A DNA stretch of 64,000 nucleotides from Ensifer adhaerens (GTDB taxonomy: Bacteria > Pseudomonadota > Alphaproteobacteria > Rhizobiales > Rhizobiaceae), in the NCBI RefSeq assembly GCF_001270265.1, contig NZ_LGAP01000008.1, positions 124,001-188,000 on the forward strand, written 5' to 3'. Positions 51,343 through 60,511 of the stretch are shown here, piece after piece. Below the pieces are notes generated by a model. It had not been told where the DNA came from, ran no database searches, and saw only the letters and a program-made list of their open reading frames with translations. A program made the position numbers and the translations under genes. How positions within the stretch are numbered: position 1 is the stretch's first letter; every line of letters starts with the position of its first letter.

Positions 51343-52559
51343 GAAACGGATTTCAGCCGCTTGCCCTCGGGCTCGTGGTTGATACGTGTCGCAATATCCT
51401 TGGTCCAGGCGGAAACGGCCGGAACGCGCGAACGGTCGACGCGATAGGCGAATTTCCTGGCGACATCGACGATCTCGGAAAGCAAGCCATCTCTGAGAAG
51501 GGTCGGGGTGAGGCCGAGCGCCATGAACTTTTCGTTGTGGACGACCAGTTCGTTTTCTGCCGCTTCCTTGCGCGGATTGGGCAGCCAGGCAATCTGCGAA
51601 CCGGAGATCGCGGCGATCATTTCAGCAAGGTCCCGCACCCGATGGGTTTCCGTCATCTGGTTGAAGATCTCGACACGGCTGCCACGGGCGGGTGGGTTCT
51701 TCAGCGCCAGTTCGATGCAGCGCACCGAATCCTGAATGTGGATGAAGGCGCGCGTCTGGCCGCCGGTACCGTGCACCGTCAAGGGATAGCCGATTGCCGC
51801 CTGAATAAGGAAGCGGTTCAGCACCGTGCCGTAGTCGCCGTCGTAGTCGAAGCGGTTGATCAGCTGGGCGTGACGACGGGTCTGCTCCGTGTGGGTTCCC
51901 CAGACGATGCCCTGGTGCAGGTCGGTGATCCTGAGACTGTCGTTCTTGGCGTAGAACTGGAACAGCAACTGATCCAGGCACTTGGTCATGTGGTAGATCG
52001 AACCGGGATTGGAGGGATAGAGGATCTCCTGGCTCACGGTTTCGCCTGATATCGTTTCGATGCCGACGGGCAGGTAGCCCTCGGGGATCGCCGCGCCGAC
52101 CGTGGAATATCCATAGACGCCCATGGTGCCGAGATGCACCAGATGCGCATCGAGCTCGAGTTCCACCAGCGCATTCAGCAGATTGTGCGTGGCATTGACG
52201 TTGTTGTTGACGGTGTAGTTCTTGTGTCGGTCGCTCTTCATCGAATAGGGCGCGGCGCGCTGTTCGGCGAAATGCACGATCGCGTCGGGACGATGTTCCG
52301 CCAGCCAGTTCTTCAGCAGATCGTAGTCGCGGGCAAGATCGATCAGGTTGAAATGGATGCGGCGGCCGGTTTCGGCATGCCAGATGCGGGTGCGCTCCTG
52401 GATCGAATCCATCGGGGTCAGGGACTGAACGCCGAGCTCCGTGTCGATCCAGCGGCGTGAGAGATTGTCGAGAATATGGATGTCATGGCCGGCGTCGGAC
52501 AGATGAAGGGCCGTTGGCCAGCCGATGAAACCATCGCCGCCGAGGATCGCAATCTTCAT
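51339..52559 (-). CDS. sqdB: UDP-sulfoquinovose synthase
   Basis: A 406-residue NAD-dependent extended SDR that converts UDP-glucose plus sulfite to UDP-sulfoquinovose. KIAILGGDGFIGWPTALHLS is the NAD site; HLGTMGVYGYS and SIYHMTKCLDQLL give the catalytic threonine and the YxxxK pair; GIVWGTHTEQT and RFLIQAAIGYPLTVHGTGGQ are typical for SqdB. It is first gene of sqdBDC. Anionic sulfolipid lets the cell save phosphate under phosphate limitation. No PHO box was identified by eye upstream. Confidence 0.95.
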   Translation of the reverse strand: MKIAILGGDGFIGWPTALHLSDAGHDIHILDNLSRRWIDTELGVQSLTPMDSIQERTRIWHAETGRRIHFNLIDLARDYDLLKNWLAEHRPDAIVHFAEQRAAPYSMKSDRHKNYTVNNNVNATHNLLNALVELELDAHLVHLGTMGVYGYSTVGAAIPEGYLPVGIETISGETVSQEILYPSNPGSIYHMTKCLDQLLFQFYAKNDSLRITDLHQGIVWGTHTEQTRRHAQLINRFDYDGDYGTVLNRFLIQAAIGYPLTVHGTGGQTRAFIHIQDSVRCIELALKNPPARGSRVEIFNQMTETHRVRDLAEMIAAISGSQIAWLPNPRKEAAENELVVHNEKFMALGLTPTLLRDGLLSEIVDVARKFAYRVDRSRVPAVSAWTKDIATRINHEPEGKRLKSVS

Positions 52560-52686
52560 GCACGGATCTCCTGATCAGGAAGGAAAGCTGTGTCACGTGT
52601 AGGATAGGTTTGTGACAAAGCTGCAATGCTTGCAAATGCCTTTTTGTTCCTGCACAGGATTTGGGAAATTCTTGTCGGAGTGAAGC

Positions 52687-53142
52687 ATGTCCCTGATCTC
52701 GCTTGCAGGCGAACTGACCGAAGACGGCCATCGACTGGTCCAGCGCGTCTATTACGAAGACACCGATTTTTCCGGTGTCGTCTATCACGCCCGCTACCTG
52801 CATTTCATGGAACGCGCCCGCACCGATTTCCTGCGGTTGCTCGGCGTCGAGCAGGCGACGCTTGCGATCGAGGGCGATAGCGAAGGCCTCGTCTTCGTCG
52901 TGCATCGCATGGAGATCGACTTCAAGGCACCGGCGCGCATGGACGATATCCTGACGATCGGCACGGTCACCGAGAAGGCTGGCGGTGCCAAGATGGTGCT
53001 GCTGCAGGAAATCCGCCGCAATGGGCAATTGCTGATCGCTGCCAAGGTGATCATCGCCGTGATCAACGGCCAGGGCCGTCCCCGCCGCCTGCCGGAGGCA
53101 CTGGCCGCGAAGTTCACGCGGGCAAGGCAAAGCGTCGGCTAG
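52687..53142 (+). CDS. ybgC: Tol-Pal system-associated acyl-CoA thioesterase YbgC
   Basis: A 151-residue hot-dog-fold thioesterase. The signature RVYYEDTDFSGVVYHARYLH includes the catalytic aspartate, followed by FMERARTDFLRLLGV. YbgC acts on short acyl-CoA or acyl-ACP and is linked to the Tol-Pal proteins. It usually lies right before tolQ; here a 3.2-kb stretch on the opposite strand (ligD and ku remnant) separates them. A ggagtgaagc precedes the ATG. No terminator is evident in 53143-53232. Confidence 0.93.
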   Translation: MSLISLAGELTEDGHRLVQRVYYEDTDFSGVVYHARYLHFMERARTDFLRLLGVEQATLAIEGDSEGLVFVVHRMEIDFKAPARMDDILTIGTVTEKAGGAKMVLLQEIRRNGQLLIAAKVIIAVINGQGRPRRLPEALAAKFTRARQSVG

Positions 53143-53232
53143 GCCAGCGCTCCCGTTGCAAGCATCGCAGCGACCGTTTCGAAGGGTGCATTTTTTGTTG
53201 CCGGAAGGCAGCTCAAAAACGAGCCTGGCCGC

Positions 53233-55866
53233 TTACTCGGGCAGCGCGTCCAGTATCTTCCTGGTCAGGGACTGCCTGGTGCCGCCAAGCTCGGCCCAGG
53301 GTTCCGCACCGCTTTCGATCCGCCCGAGGATATCGGGAATGTGGAAACTGTTGGCCGCGTCGAGGTCGGAAAGCTCGCTCCAGCTGATCGGCGTTGCCAC
53401 TGGCCCTCCGGCCCGGGCACGGGTCGAATAGGGAGCGATCGCGGTGGCGCCGCGTTCGTTCCTCAGCCAGTCGATGAAGATCCTGCCCTTGCGTTTTGCC
53501 TTCGACATGGTGGCAATAAAGTTATCGGAATCGCGATCGGCGAAGCCCTGGGCGAAGGCTTTGGCGAAGCGCTTCGCGTCCTCCCATGGCGCCCGCGGCG
53601 TCAGTGGAACGATGACATGCACGCCCTTGCCGCCGGTGACCATCGGAACCGACTGCAGGCCGATGTCGGCGAGAGCGTCGCGAAGGCTGAGTGCGGCTTC
53701 CTTGACGGTCGAAAAATCGACGCTCGGGTCTGGATCGAGATCGAACACCAGCCGGTCCGGCGTCTCCAGCTTGTCGACAGGCGATCCCCAGATGTGAAAC
53801 TCCATGGTTCCCATCTGCACGGCGGCGACAAGGCCTTTGGCCTCGCGCACGTACATGTAGTTCTCGGTGTCGCCGGATGATTCCTTCACCGGTGTCTCGC
53901 GGATCTCAGCGGGGAAACCCTCGCTTGCATGCTTCTGGTAAAAGCATTGCCCCCGTCCGCCCTGTGGGCACCGCATCAAAGACAGCAGGTGATCGCTGGC
54001 AAATGGCAGCATCTTTTCTGCCACGACCGCGTAGTAGCGGGCGAGATCGAGCTTGGTGATGTCCTGTCCCTCGAACAGAACGCGTTCCGGATGAGTGATG
54101 CGAACGCCGAGAACCGCGTCGTCGGCATCCGAGGCCGCCGCCGTGCGGGGCGTTTTGCCCGGTGAGCGCCTTGCGTTGCCGGGCGCACGCTTTGCGCTAT
54201 CGGCTGTCCGCCCTGCGGCTGGCTTCGGCTCTTTCGCCACCTTCGGTCTTTCCAGTGTCACGGCCTTTGCCTCCTTGTCGCGGCGTAGTCCTTCAAAAGC
54301 GCCTTGGCGAATGTGTCCGTCGTGCGTGAATTCGGCGAAGTCGACCTCGGCCACCAGATCCGGCCTGAGCCAGATTGCTTTGCGGGCGATCTCATTCGGC
54401 ACGGCGGTGAATGGCGATGTCTGGCGCCGGCGTCCGGCAAAGGCGTCTGCAAGCTCACCCATACGCTCTTCGTCGAAACCGGTGCCGACCCGGCCCTGAT
54501 AGATAAGCTGGCCATCCTCGAACGTTCCGACAAGCAGGGAGGCGAAGGCGCGCCCCTTTTTCGACGAGGGCGAATAGCCGCCGATCACGAACTCCTGGCG
54601 TTTGGTGCATTTGATCTTCAGCCAACTGCGCGTGCGCCGGTTCTGATAGGGGGCGTCGGCCAGTTTGGCGATGATGCCCTCCTGTCCGGATTTGCACATG
54701 GCGGCAAAGACCTTGGCGCCGTTGCCGTGCACATGCTCGCTATATTGCACGGTGCCGGTCGGCCCCATGGCGTCGAGCAGCGCTTTCAGCTCGCTCTTTC
54801 GTTCGACGAGGGGGTTCTTGCGCAGGTCGCGACCGTTCAGTTCCAAGAGATCGAAGGCGTAGAAGCGTGTGTCGTCACCGTGTTTCAGGGCTTTCTGCAG
54901 GGTTGAGAACGACGAGCCCTCACCGGAAGCTGCCACGGCCTCGCCGTCGATCAGTGCCGAGCTGCAATCAAGTTCAGCCAGCGTGTTGGCAATCGTGTGA
55001 AACTTCTCGCTCCAGTCGAGACCCGTGCGGGTATAACACCGGGCCTCGCCGCCACCGACGGCCACAAGCAGTCGGTACCCGTCGAACTTCACCTCGTTCA
55101 GCCACGCGTCGCCATCAGGCGCTTCCGAAACCAGGGTGGCGAGTTGCGGCTTTTGAAAGCGCGGCGGCTTGCCTGGTCGCTTGTGCGCCTTCGGTCTCGG
55201 CGCCTCTTTAGCGATTGCCCCAGCCCTCACGTTGGCGGCGGTGCTCTTTTCGGACTGCCAGACGTGTCTTTTGCCTTCGCCCTTTCCGGCGGCAATCTCC
55301 GTCATCGTGCGACCGGTGAAGACGCTGGTCGTATTGTTCTCGATCAGGCTCTCGCCGTCTTCGGACGCGACGTCGTCGGTCTCCTTGATCAGTAACCAGT
55401 TTTCACGCTTTTCACCCGGCCGGGGCCGCATGCGCGCCAGCGTCCAGCCGCCCTGCATGCGCTCGCCATGCAGGTGAAACTTGAGCTTGCCTTCCTGCAG
55501 GCCTTCATCCGGGTCGTTGTCGGGCTCCCACCAGCCGGTGTCCCACAACATGACGGTGCCGCCGCCATACTGTTTTTCCGGGATCGTCCCTTCGAAATCA
55601 CCGTAGGCCATGGGGTGGTCCTCGGTGCGCACAGCCAGCCGCTTGTCCTCGGGATTGAGGCTCGGTCCGCGCGTGACCGCCCAGCTCTTCAAGACGCCGC
55701 CCCATTCCAGGCGAAAATCGTAATGCAGCCGCGTTGCATCGTGCTTCTGCACCAGGAAGCGCTTTTTGCCCTTGCGAGCCGGCGCCGCTTTGCCCTTAGG
55801 CTCGCGAGTCTTGGAGAAATCGCGGCGGCGGTTGTATTCGGAGAGGGGGGGCTGGCGGGCAGACAT
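53233..55866 (-). CDS. ligD: Multifunctional DNA ligase D (nonhomologous end joining)
   Basis: An 877-residue protein with the domain order phosphoesterase-ligase-polymerase. The N-terminal 3'-phosphoesterase has FLVQKHDATRLHYDFRLEWG and PEKQYGGGTVMLWDTGWWEP (residues ~35-150). The ATP-dependent ligase spans ~240-540: the lysine of NEVKFDGYRLL (Lys260) is the adenylation site, and FVIGGYSPSSKKGRAFASLL is motif IV/V. The C-terminal primase-polymerase (~590-870) has LLSLMRCPQGG and VFDLDPDPSVDF (metal aspartates). It normally partners Ku for double-strand-break repair. It is the complete gene beside a ku remnant. Confidence 0.96.
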   Translation of the reverse strand: MSARQPPLSEYNRRRDFSKTREPKGKAAPARKGKKRFLVQKHDATRLHYDFRLEWGGVLKSWAVTRGPSLNPEDKRLAVRTEDHPMAYGDFEGTIPEKQYGGGTVMLWDTGWWEPDNDPDEGLQEGKLKFHLHGERMQGGWTLARMRPRPGEKRENWLLIKETDDVASEDGESLIENNTTSVFTGRTMTEIAAGKGEGKRHVWQSEKSTAANVRAGAIAKEAPRPKAHKRPGKPPRFQKPQLATLVSEAPDGDAWLNEVKFDGYRLLVAVGGGEARCYTRTGLDWSEKFHTIANTLAELDCSSALIDGEAVAASGEGSSFSTLQKALKHGDDTRFYAFDLLELNGRDLRKNPLVERKSELKALLDAMGPTGTVQYSEHVHGNGAKVFAAMCKSGQEGIIAKLADAPYQNRRTRSWLKIKCTKRQEFVIGGYSPSSKKGRAFASLLVGTFEDGQLIYQGRVGTGFDEERMGELADAFAGRRRQTSPFTAVPNEIARKAIWLRPDLVAEVDFAEFTHDGHIRQGAFEGLRRDKEAKAVTLERPKVAKEPKPAAGRTADSAKRAPGNARRSPGKTPRTAAASDADDAVLGVRITHPERVLFEGQDITKLDLARYYAVVAEKMLPFASDHLLSLMRCPQGGRGQCFYQKHASEGFPAEIRETPVKESSGDTENYMYVREAKGLVAAVQMGTMEFHIWGSPVDKLETPDRLVFDLDPDPSVDFSTVKEAALSLRDALADIGLQSVPMVTGGKGVHVIVPLTPRAPWEDAKRFAKAFAQGFADRDSDNFIATMSKAKRKGRIFIDWLRNERGATAIAPYSTRARAGGPVATPISWSELSDLDAANSFHIPDILGRIESGAEPWAELGGTRQSLTRKILDALPE

Positions 55867-55874
55867 CGGTCACC

Positions 55875-56114
55875 TCAAGCGGATTTGCGCCGGCGCGCAG
55901 GCGACGCTGGTTTTGCGTGCGGTCTCTTGCCGCTGCTTTCCAGGCTCTTCTTCAGGGCCGACATCAGGTCGACGACATTGTCGCCGCCGCGCGGCGGTCG
56001 TTCCTCCTCGTCCACCGACACATGCGTGGTCTTGCCCTTCATCTTGCGCTTGACGAGATCCTTCAGCGCGGCAGTGTAGTTGTCCTTGAAGGCTGCAGCG
56101 CGCGCGGGACGGCA
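55875..56114 (-). pseudogene. ku: C-terminal remnant of a ku gene
   Basis: The frame reads AAFKDNYTAALKDLVKRKMK, GKTTHVSVDEEE, DNVVDLMSALKKSLES and a Lys/Arg-rich tail ending at TGA 55875-55877: the C-terminal arm of a bacterial Ku protein. Only about 75 codons remain; the Ku core domain is missing, and no start codon lies in this frame. Just upstream, in the same frame, is the stop codon of the 56115-56405 gene. It ends 9 bases before the ligD ATG, the usual ku-ligD order, so it looks like a ku gene whose front was replaced or deleted. Confidence 0.7.
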
Positions 56115-56405
56115 TCAGCGTTCTCCGTTCAGCGGTTTGGCGTTCGAAGCGCTGGCTGCGTCCTGGGCGAGGGCCTGTTCGATGCCTGCTATGTCTTCGC
56201 TGGTGATGGCGGGGATCGGGTCGGAAATGATGGCCTGCAGCACCTCGCTCGACAGCACGCCGTTGGCGAGCGCCTCCTCGAGGGCGGCGCGGGTTTCACG
56301 CTCGGCTTTCAACTGCGCGTAGAGCGCCAGGATCAGGCGATCGCGCTGATCGAACTGCTGCGGGGCGGACCTCCGGTCGCGCTGTCGTGTCGTTTGCGTC
56401 GTCAT
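56115..56405 (-). CDS. Hypothetical protein upstream of the ku remnant
   Basis: A 96-residue protein: MTTQTTRQRDRRSAPQQ, then a helical stretch DRLILALYAQLKAERETRAA, then EVLQAIISDPIPAITSEDIA. No domain recognised; it is rich in Gln/Arg at the start and predicted helical after. The start is not certain: the frame is open to 56477 (25 more residues). Its stop (56115-56117) is in frame with the ku remnant. It may be the remaining part of a rearranged locus. Read as a real, uncharacterised small gene with moderate support. Confidence 0.5.
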   Translation of the reverse strand: MTTQTTRQRDRRSAPQQFDQRDRLILALYAQLKAERETRAALEEALANGVLSSEVLQAIISDPIPAITSEDIAGIEQALAQDAASASNAKPLNGER

Positions 56406-56714
56406 GGCGGGAAAACGCCCGCCGCCGGGGGAAGTTCCGAGATGCGGCTGCGACCCGAAGTGCGGCCGGAAAGACACAGTCTTGGTAACACTCCCTTAAC
56501 CATAATGGTGTCTTAATCAGCCCATCAGGATTTGTGCAGTGCACGTCATCCTTTGACCAAAATTGACGGCAAGAAGGCAACCATAGGCTAATAAAGGTCG
56601 CGATGGTGCGACCAGCGGCGGCGCCGGGGGCATTCTTGCAACAGGACGTTTGGGCTACCCGGTCACGAGCATGAGCCGCTCTTGCCGGGTGTTTGGATTC
56701 GGGGACTGAAAACG
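56406..56714. other. Upstream region of tolQ
   Basis: 309 bases holding the promoter region for tolQ. It contains the CtrA-like site at 56485-56501 and a ttgacc/ttgacg-rich part near 56553-56570 that could be -35 elements, though no clear -10 box at 17 bases was found. No gene is seen. Confidence 0.4.
56485..56501 (+). promoter_or_regulatory. CtrA-like site upstream of tolQ
   Basis: gTAA-N7-TTAACC (gtaa cactccc ttaacc), one mismatch from the CtrA consensus TTAA-N7-TTAACC. It lies about 214 bases upstream of the tolQ ATG. Also noted before pal. Confidence 0.4.
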
Positions 56715-57434
56715 ATGGAACAGGTTGGATTGGCCGCGGCGAGCGATGTGACCCTCTGGTCGCTGTTCATGCAAGCGGGCTTTGTCGTGAAGCTGGTCAT
56801 GCTGGGGCTGATTGCAGCGTCGGTCTGGACATGGGCGATCGTCGTCGACAAGACGCTGAACTACGGTCGTGTCCGTCGCCAGCTCGACGGCTTCGAGCAG
56901 GTGTTCTGGTCGGGCCAGTCGCTGGAAGAGCTGTACCGCACGCTCTCCGATCGCCAGACCTCGGGCATGGGTGCGATCTTCGTCTCTGCAATGCGCGAGT
57001 GGAAGAAGAGCTTCGAGCGCGGCGCGCGTTCGCCGATCGGTCTGCAGATGCGTATCGACCGGGCCATGGACGTGACGCTCGCCCGTGAATCGGAATCGCT
57101 GGAAGCGCGCCTCGGCTCGCTCGCGACCATCGGTTCGGCTGCCCCCTTCATCGGTCTTTTTGGTACCGTCGTCGGTATCATGACCTCGTTCCAGGCAATC
57201 GCCGGTTCGAAGTCGACCAACCTTGCCGTCGTGGCGCCGGGTATCGCCGAGGCGCTCTTGGCAACGGCCATCGGTCTGCTTGCCGCTATTCCCGCCGTTA
57301 TCGCCTACAACAAGTTTTCTGCCGACGCCGGCAAGCTGTCGGCGCGCATGGAAGCCTTCGCCGACGAGTTTTCCGCGATCCTGTCGCGGCAGATCGACGA
57401 GAAGCTGCAGAACCCGCGCCAGGCCGCGCAATAA
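56715..57434 (+). CDS. tolQ: Tol-Pal proton channel protein TolQ
   Basis: A 239-residue inner-membrane protein. The first helix [20 protein letters not shown] is followed by a cytoplasmic loop, then [20 protein letters not shown] and [20 protein letters not shown], the TolQ/ExbB helices 2 and 3. With TolR it turns the proton gradient into motion that acts on TolA at the division site. The ATG at 56715 gives [11 protein letters not shown], typical for alphaproteobacteria. It heads the tol-pal operon; tolR starts 27 bases later. Confidence 0.97.
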   Translation: MEQVGLAAASDVTLWSLFMQAGFVVKLVMLGLIAASVWTWAIVVDKTLNYGRVRRQLDGFEQVFWSGQSLEELYRTLSDRQTSGMGAIFVSAMREWKKSFERGARSPIGLQMRIDRAMDVTLARESESLEARLGSLATIGSAAPFIGLFGTVVGIMTSFQAIAGSKSTNLAVVAPGIAEALLATAIGLLAAIPAVIAYNKFSADAGKLSARMEAFADEFSAILSRQIDEKLQNPRQAAQ

Positions 57435-57461
57435 TCGCCAGAGAGCACGGAGACCACGCTG

Positions 57462-57914
57462 ATGGGTATGTCGGTTGGCGGAGCCAAAGGTTCGGGCGGC
57501 GGTCGTCGTCGCCGGGGCGGCAAGAAAGCGATCATGAGCGAAATCAACGTCACGCCCTTCGTGGACGTGATGCTGGTGCTGCTCATCATCTTCATGGTCG
57601 CCGCGCCGATGATGACGGTCGGCGTGCCGATCGACCTGCCGGAAACGCAGGCCAAGGCGCTTAATTCCGATACGCAGCCGATCACCGTTTCGGTCAACCC
57701 GGCTGGTGAAATCTACCTGCAGGAAACGCCGATCGCGATCGAAGAGGTCGTGCCGAAGCTCGAGGCGATTGCCACCACCGGTTACAACGAACGCATCTAT
57801 GTGCGTGGCGATACCAATGCCGACTACGGCACGGTGATGAAGGTCATGGCGCGCATCTCGGCTGCCGGGTTCAAGAACCTCGGCCTCGTGACGCTGCAAG
57901 AACAGGAAAAGTGA
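57462..57914 (+). CDS. tolR: Tol-Pal protein TolR
   Basis: A 150-residue bitopic protein of the ExbD/TolR family. A basic start is followed by [20 protein letters not shown], containing the transmembrane aspartate essential for proton flow. The periplasmic domain has [11 protein letters not shown]-like sequence ([14 protein letters not shown]) and ends in a LGLVTLQE strand. It works with TolQ to energise TolA. tolA follows after 3 bases. Confidence 0.97.
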   Translation: MGMSVGGAKGSGGGRRRRGGKKAIMSEINVTPFVDVMLVLLIIFMVAAPMMTVGVPIDLPETQAKALNSDTQPITVSVNPAGEIYLQETPIAIEEVVPKLEAIATTGYNERIYVRGDTNADYGTVMKVMARISAAGFKNLGLVTLQEQEK

Positions 57915-57917
57915 TCC

Positions 57918-58994
57918 TTGGCCATGAAGGGCAGTCTCGCCACATCTGGTCTGCTGCACGCTCTGGTTCTGACCTGGGCGCTGGTTTCGCTCGGCAGCCC
58001 GGCTGACTTCGAGGTCGCCGACGTCGAAGCCCTGCCGGTCGATATCGTGCCGATCACGGAGATGACGCAGATCCAGCAGGGCGACAAGAAGGCGCCGGCC
58101 AAGGAGAAGGCGTCTCCGGTTCCGACCAAGAAGCCGACCCCGGTCGAGAATGCCGAAAACATCGGCGACAACGACATCGACCTGAAGACGCCGCCGACGC
58201 CGAACGTCAAGCCGACGAAGAACGAATCTGCGGCCGCCCCGGAAAAGACCGAGAAGTCGCAGCCGACGCCGGATCCGGTCAAGGAAGAGATCAAGAAGGT
58301 CGAGGAGACCAAGCCTGCGTCCGAGCCGGCAACGGAAGTTGCCGCACTGCCGGAGCCCAAGCAGGAGGTGAAGCCGGAAACCAAGCCCGAGCCTGCGCCT
58401 GCCGAAGAGAAGCCGGCCGAAAATCCGGAAGCCGAGGCGCTGCCCGAGAAGGTGCCGACCCCGGCGGCGAAGCCGAAGGTCGAAAAGCCGGCTCAGACGG
58501 CAAAGACGCCCGACCGCAAGAAGGAAGACACCCCGAAGGAGCAGAAGAAGGCGTCCTCCGCCAAGGAGAGCGACTTCAATGCCGACGAGATCGCGGCCTT
58601 GCTCAACAAGCAGGAATCGTCCGGCGGCGGCGCCAAGCGCTCCACGGAGCAAGCAGCTCTGGGCGGCAAGAAGACGACCGGCGGCAACACGCTCTCGCAG
58701 AGCGAAATGGATGCGTTGCGCGGGATGATCCAAGGCAACTGGTCGATCATTCCCGGCATGGCTGATGCTGCCGATGTCCGCATCAAGGTCAGTTTCCGCC
58801 TTAACCCTGATGGCAGCCTGGCTGGCGATCCGGAGGTCGAGGCGACTGGCGGCTCGGAGGCTGCCCGGCGCGCGCTCGCCAGCGGTGCCAAACGCGCCGT
58901 GCTGAAGACGGCGCCCTTCACTGGGCTACCGGCTGACAAATACGATTCGTGGAGCGAGGTCGTGGTCAACTTCGACCCGAGCTCGATGCTCTGA
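57918..58994 (+). CDS. tolA: Tol-Pal protein TolA
   Basis: A 358-residue protein spanning the periplasm. It has one N-terminal membrane helix (SGLLHALVLTWALVSLGS), a long Lys/Glu/Pro/Ala-rich central region (about residues 55-235) like TolA domain II, and a C-terminal TonB/TolA-like domain beginning QSEMDALRGMIQGNWSIIPG and containing GDPEVEATGGSEAARRAL. It links the TolQR motor to Pal and TolB. The start may be the ATG at 57924. tolB begins 30 bases later. Confidence 0.93.
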   Translation: MAMKGSLATSGLLHALVLTWALVSLGSPADFEVADVEALPVDIVPITEMTQIQQGDKKAPAKEKASPVPTKKPTPVENAENIGDNDIDLKTPPTPNVKPTKNESAAAPEKTEKSQPTPDPVKEEIKKVEETKPASEPATEVAALPEPKQEVKPETKPEPAPAEEKPAENPEAEALPEKVPTPAAKPKVEKPAQTAKTPDRKKEDTPKEQKKASSAKESDFNADEIAALLNKQESSGGGAKRSTEQAALGGKKTTGGNTLSQSEMDALRGMIQGNWSIIPGMADAADVRIKVSFRLNPDGSLAGDPEVEATGGSEAARRALASGAKRAVLKTAPFTGLPADKYDSWSEVVVNFDPSSML

Positions 58995-59024
58995 AGATAG
59001 TGAGAGGCTGAAAGGCTTTATAGA

Positions 59025-60329
59025 ATGCTGAGACGCACTTTTTTCCGCCTAATGGTCGTGATCCTTGCTGGCTGTGGGCTGATTGCCTCACCTGCAAACG
59101 CATTGGTCGAGCTCAACATCAACAAGGGCAATGTCGAGCCGTTGCCGATCGCGATCACCGACTTCCTGCAGGGTGAACTCGGCAAGAAGATCTCCGACGT
59201 GGTCGCAGCCGACCTCAAGCGCTCCGGCCTGTTTGCGCCGATCGATCGCGGCGCCTTCATCGAAAAGATCAGCAACCCCGACGCAGCTCCGCGGTTCGAG
59301 GACTGGAAGGTCATCAATGCCCAGGCGCTCGTCACCGGTCGCGTGACGCAGGAGGCCGACGGTCGACTGAAGGCCGAATTCCGGCTCTGGGACACGTTTG
59401 CGGGCCAGCAGATGACCGGCCAGCAGTTCTTCACCCAGCCGGAGAACTGGCGTCGCGTCGCCCATATCATCGCCGATGCGATCTATGAGCGCATCACGGG
59501 CGAAAAGGGCTACTTCGATACACGTGTCGTCTACGTCGCCGAAAGCGGCCCGAAGACCGCCCGCAAGCGCCAGCTTGCGATGATGGACCAGGACGGGGCA
59601 AATGCCCGCGCGCTGACGAACTCGAACGATCTCGTCCTGACGCCGCGGTTCTCGCCAAACCGTCAGGAAGTCACCTACATGTCGTTCGAAAACAACCAGC
59701 CGCGCGTCTACCTGCTGCAGTTGGAAACCGGACAGCGCGAAGTGGTCGGCAATTTCCCGGGCATGACCTTCTCGCCGCGCTTCTCGCCGGATGGTCAGCG
59801 CGTCATCATGAGCCTGCAGCAGGAGGGCAATGCCAACATCTATACGATGGACCTGCGCTCGCGTACGACGACCCGCCTGACGAGCACGGCGGCGATCGAT
59901 ACCGCGCCGTCCTATTCGCCTGACGGCAGCCAGATCGCCTTTGAAAGCGATCGCGGCGGCCGCCAGCAAATCTACGTCATGGGTGCAGATGGCTCCGGCC
60001 AGCGCCGCATCTCCTTCGGCGACGGCTCCTACTCGACGCCGGTCTGGTCTCCGCGTGGCGACCTCATCGCCTTCACCAAGCAATCGGGCGGCAAGTTCTC
60101 GATCGGCGTGATGAAGACCGACGGTTCGGGTGAGCGTATCCTCACCACGGGCTTCCACAATGAAGGCCCGACCTGGGCGCCGAACGGTCGTGTGCTGATG
60201 TTCTTCCGTCAGAATGCCGGTGCCGGCGGACCGCAGCTCTACTCGATCGACCTGACCGGTTACAACGAGCAGGCCGTCCCCACACAGGGCTTTGCCTCCG
60301 ACCCGGCATGGTCGCCGCGGCTCGAATAG
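59025..60329 (+). CDS. tolB: Tol-Pal periplasmic beta-propeller protein TolB
   Basis: A 434-residue exported protein with leader [21 protein letters not shown]. It has an N-terminal TolB domain ([20 protein letters not shown]) and six PD40-type blades, for example [35 protein letters not shown] and [17 protein letters not shown]. TolB binds Pal and the TolA C-terminus. The leader cysteine (AGCGL) lies within the hydrophobic core; the cleavage site is probably after ANA. Confidence 0.97.
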   Translation: MLRRTFFRLMVVILAGCGLIASPANALVELNINKGNVEPLPIAITDFLQGELGKKISDVVAADLKRSGLFAPIDRGAFIEKISNPDAAPRFEDWKVINAQALVTGRVTQEADGRLKAEFRLWDTFAGQQMTGQQFFTQPENWRRVAHIIADAIYERITGEKGYFDTRVVYVAESGPKTARKRQLAMMDQDGANARALTNSNDLVLTPRFSPNRQEVTYMSFENNQPRVYLLQLETGQREVVGNFPGMTFSPRFSPDGQRVIMSLQQEGNANIYTMDLRSRTTTRLTSTAAIDTAPSYSPDGSQIAFESDRGGRQQIYVMGADGSGQRRISFGDGSYSTPVWSPRGDLIAFTKQSGGKFSIGVMKTDGSGERILTTGFHNEGPTWAPNGRVLMFFRQNAGAGGPQLYSIDLTGYNEQAVPTQGFASDPAWSPRLE

Positions 60330-60413
60330 CAGGCTCTCACTTGCGGCGGGGATTGTGGCGACGATGCCGCTTTCTCGCCGCAAAGTGCTGGTCTAGCAGG
60401 CGCCGAGCTTAAA

Positions 60414-60430
60414 TTATCGATTTGTTAACC
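60414..60430 (+). promoter_or_regulatory. CtrA-like site 1 upstream of pal
   Basis: TTAt-N7-TTAACC (ttat cgatttg ttaacc), one mismatch from TTAA-N7-TTAACC, in the 182-base gap between tolB and pal. Confidence 0.4.
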
Positions 60431-60437
60431 ATAACTG

Positions 60438-60454
60438 TTGAATAGCGATTAACC
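60438..60454 (+). promoter_or_regulatory. CtrA-like site 2 upstream of pal
   Basis: TTgA-N7-TTAACC (ttga atagcga ttaacc), one mismatch, beginning exactly 24 bases after site 1. It ends 57 bases before the pal ATG at 60512. The spacing would place both sites near a promoter for pal. Confidence 0.4.
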
Positions 60455-60511
60455 GCTTCCGGTTACAGTCTGGCAACCGTGAATTCAGACACTTCTCAAG
60501 GAGACCGGCGC

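Noticed and set aside
56655-58733. 692-codon minus-strand frame opposite tolQRA
   Set aside because: Antisense shadow of tolQ, tolR and tolA; Leu/Arg/Gly runs reflect the reversed Lys/Glu/Pro-rich TolA region.
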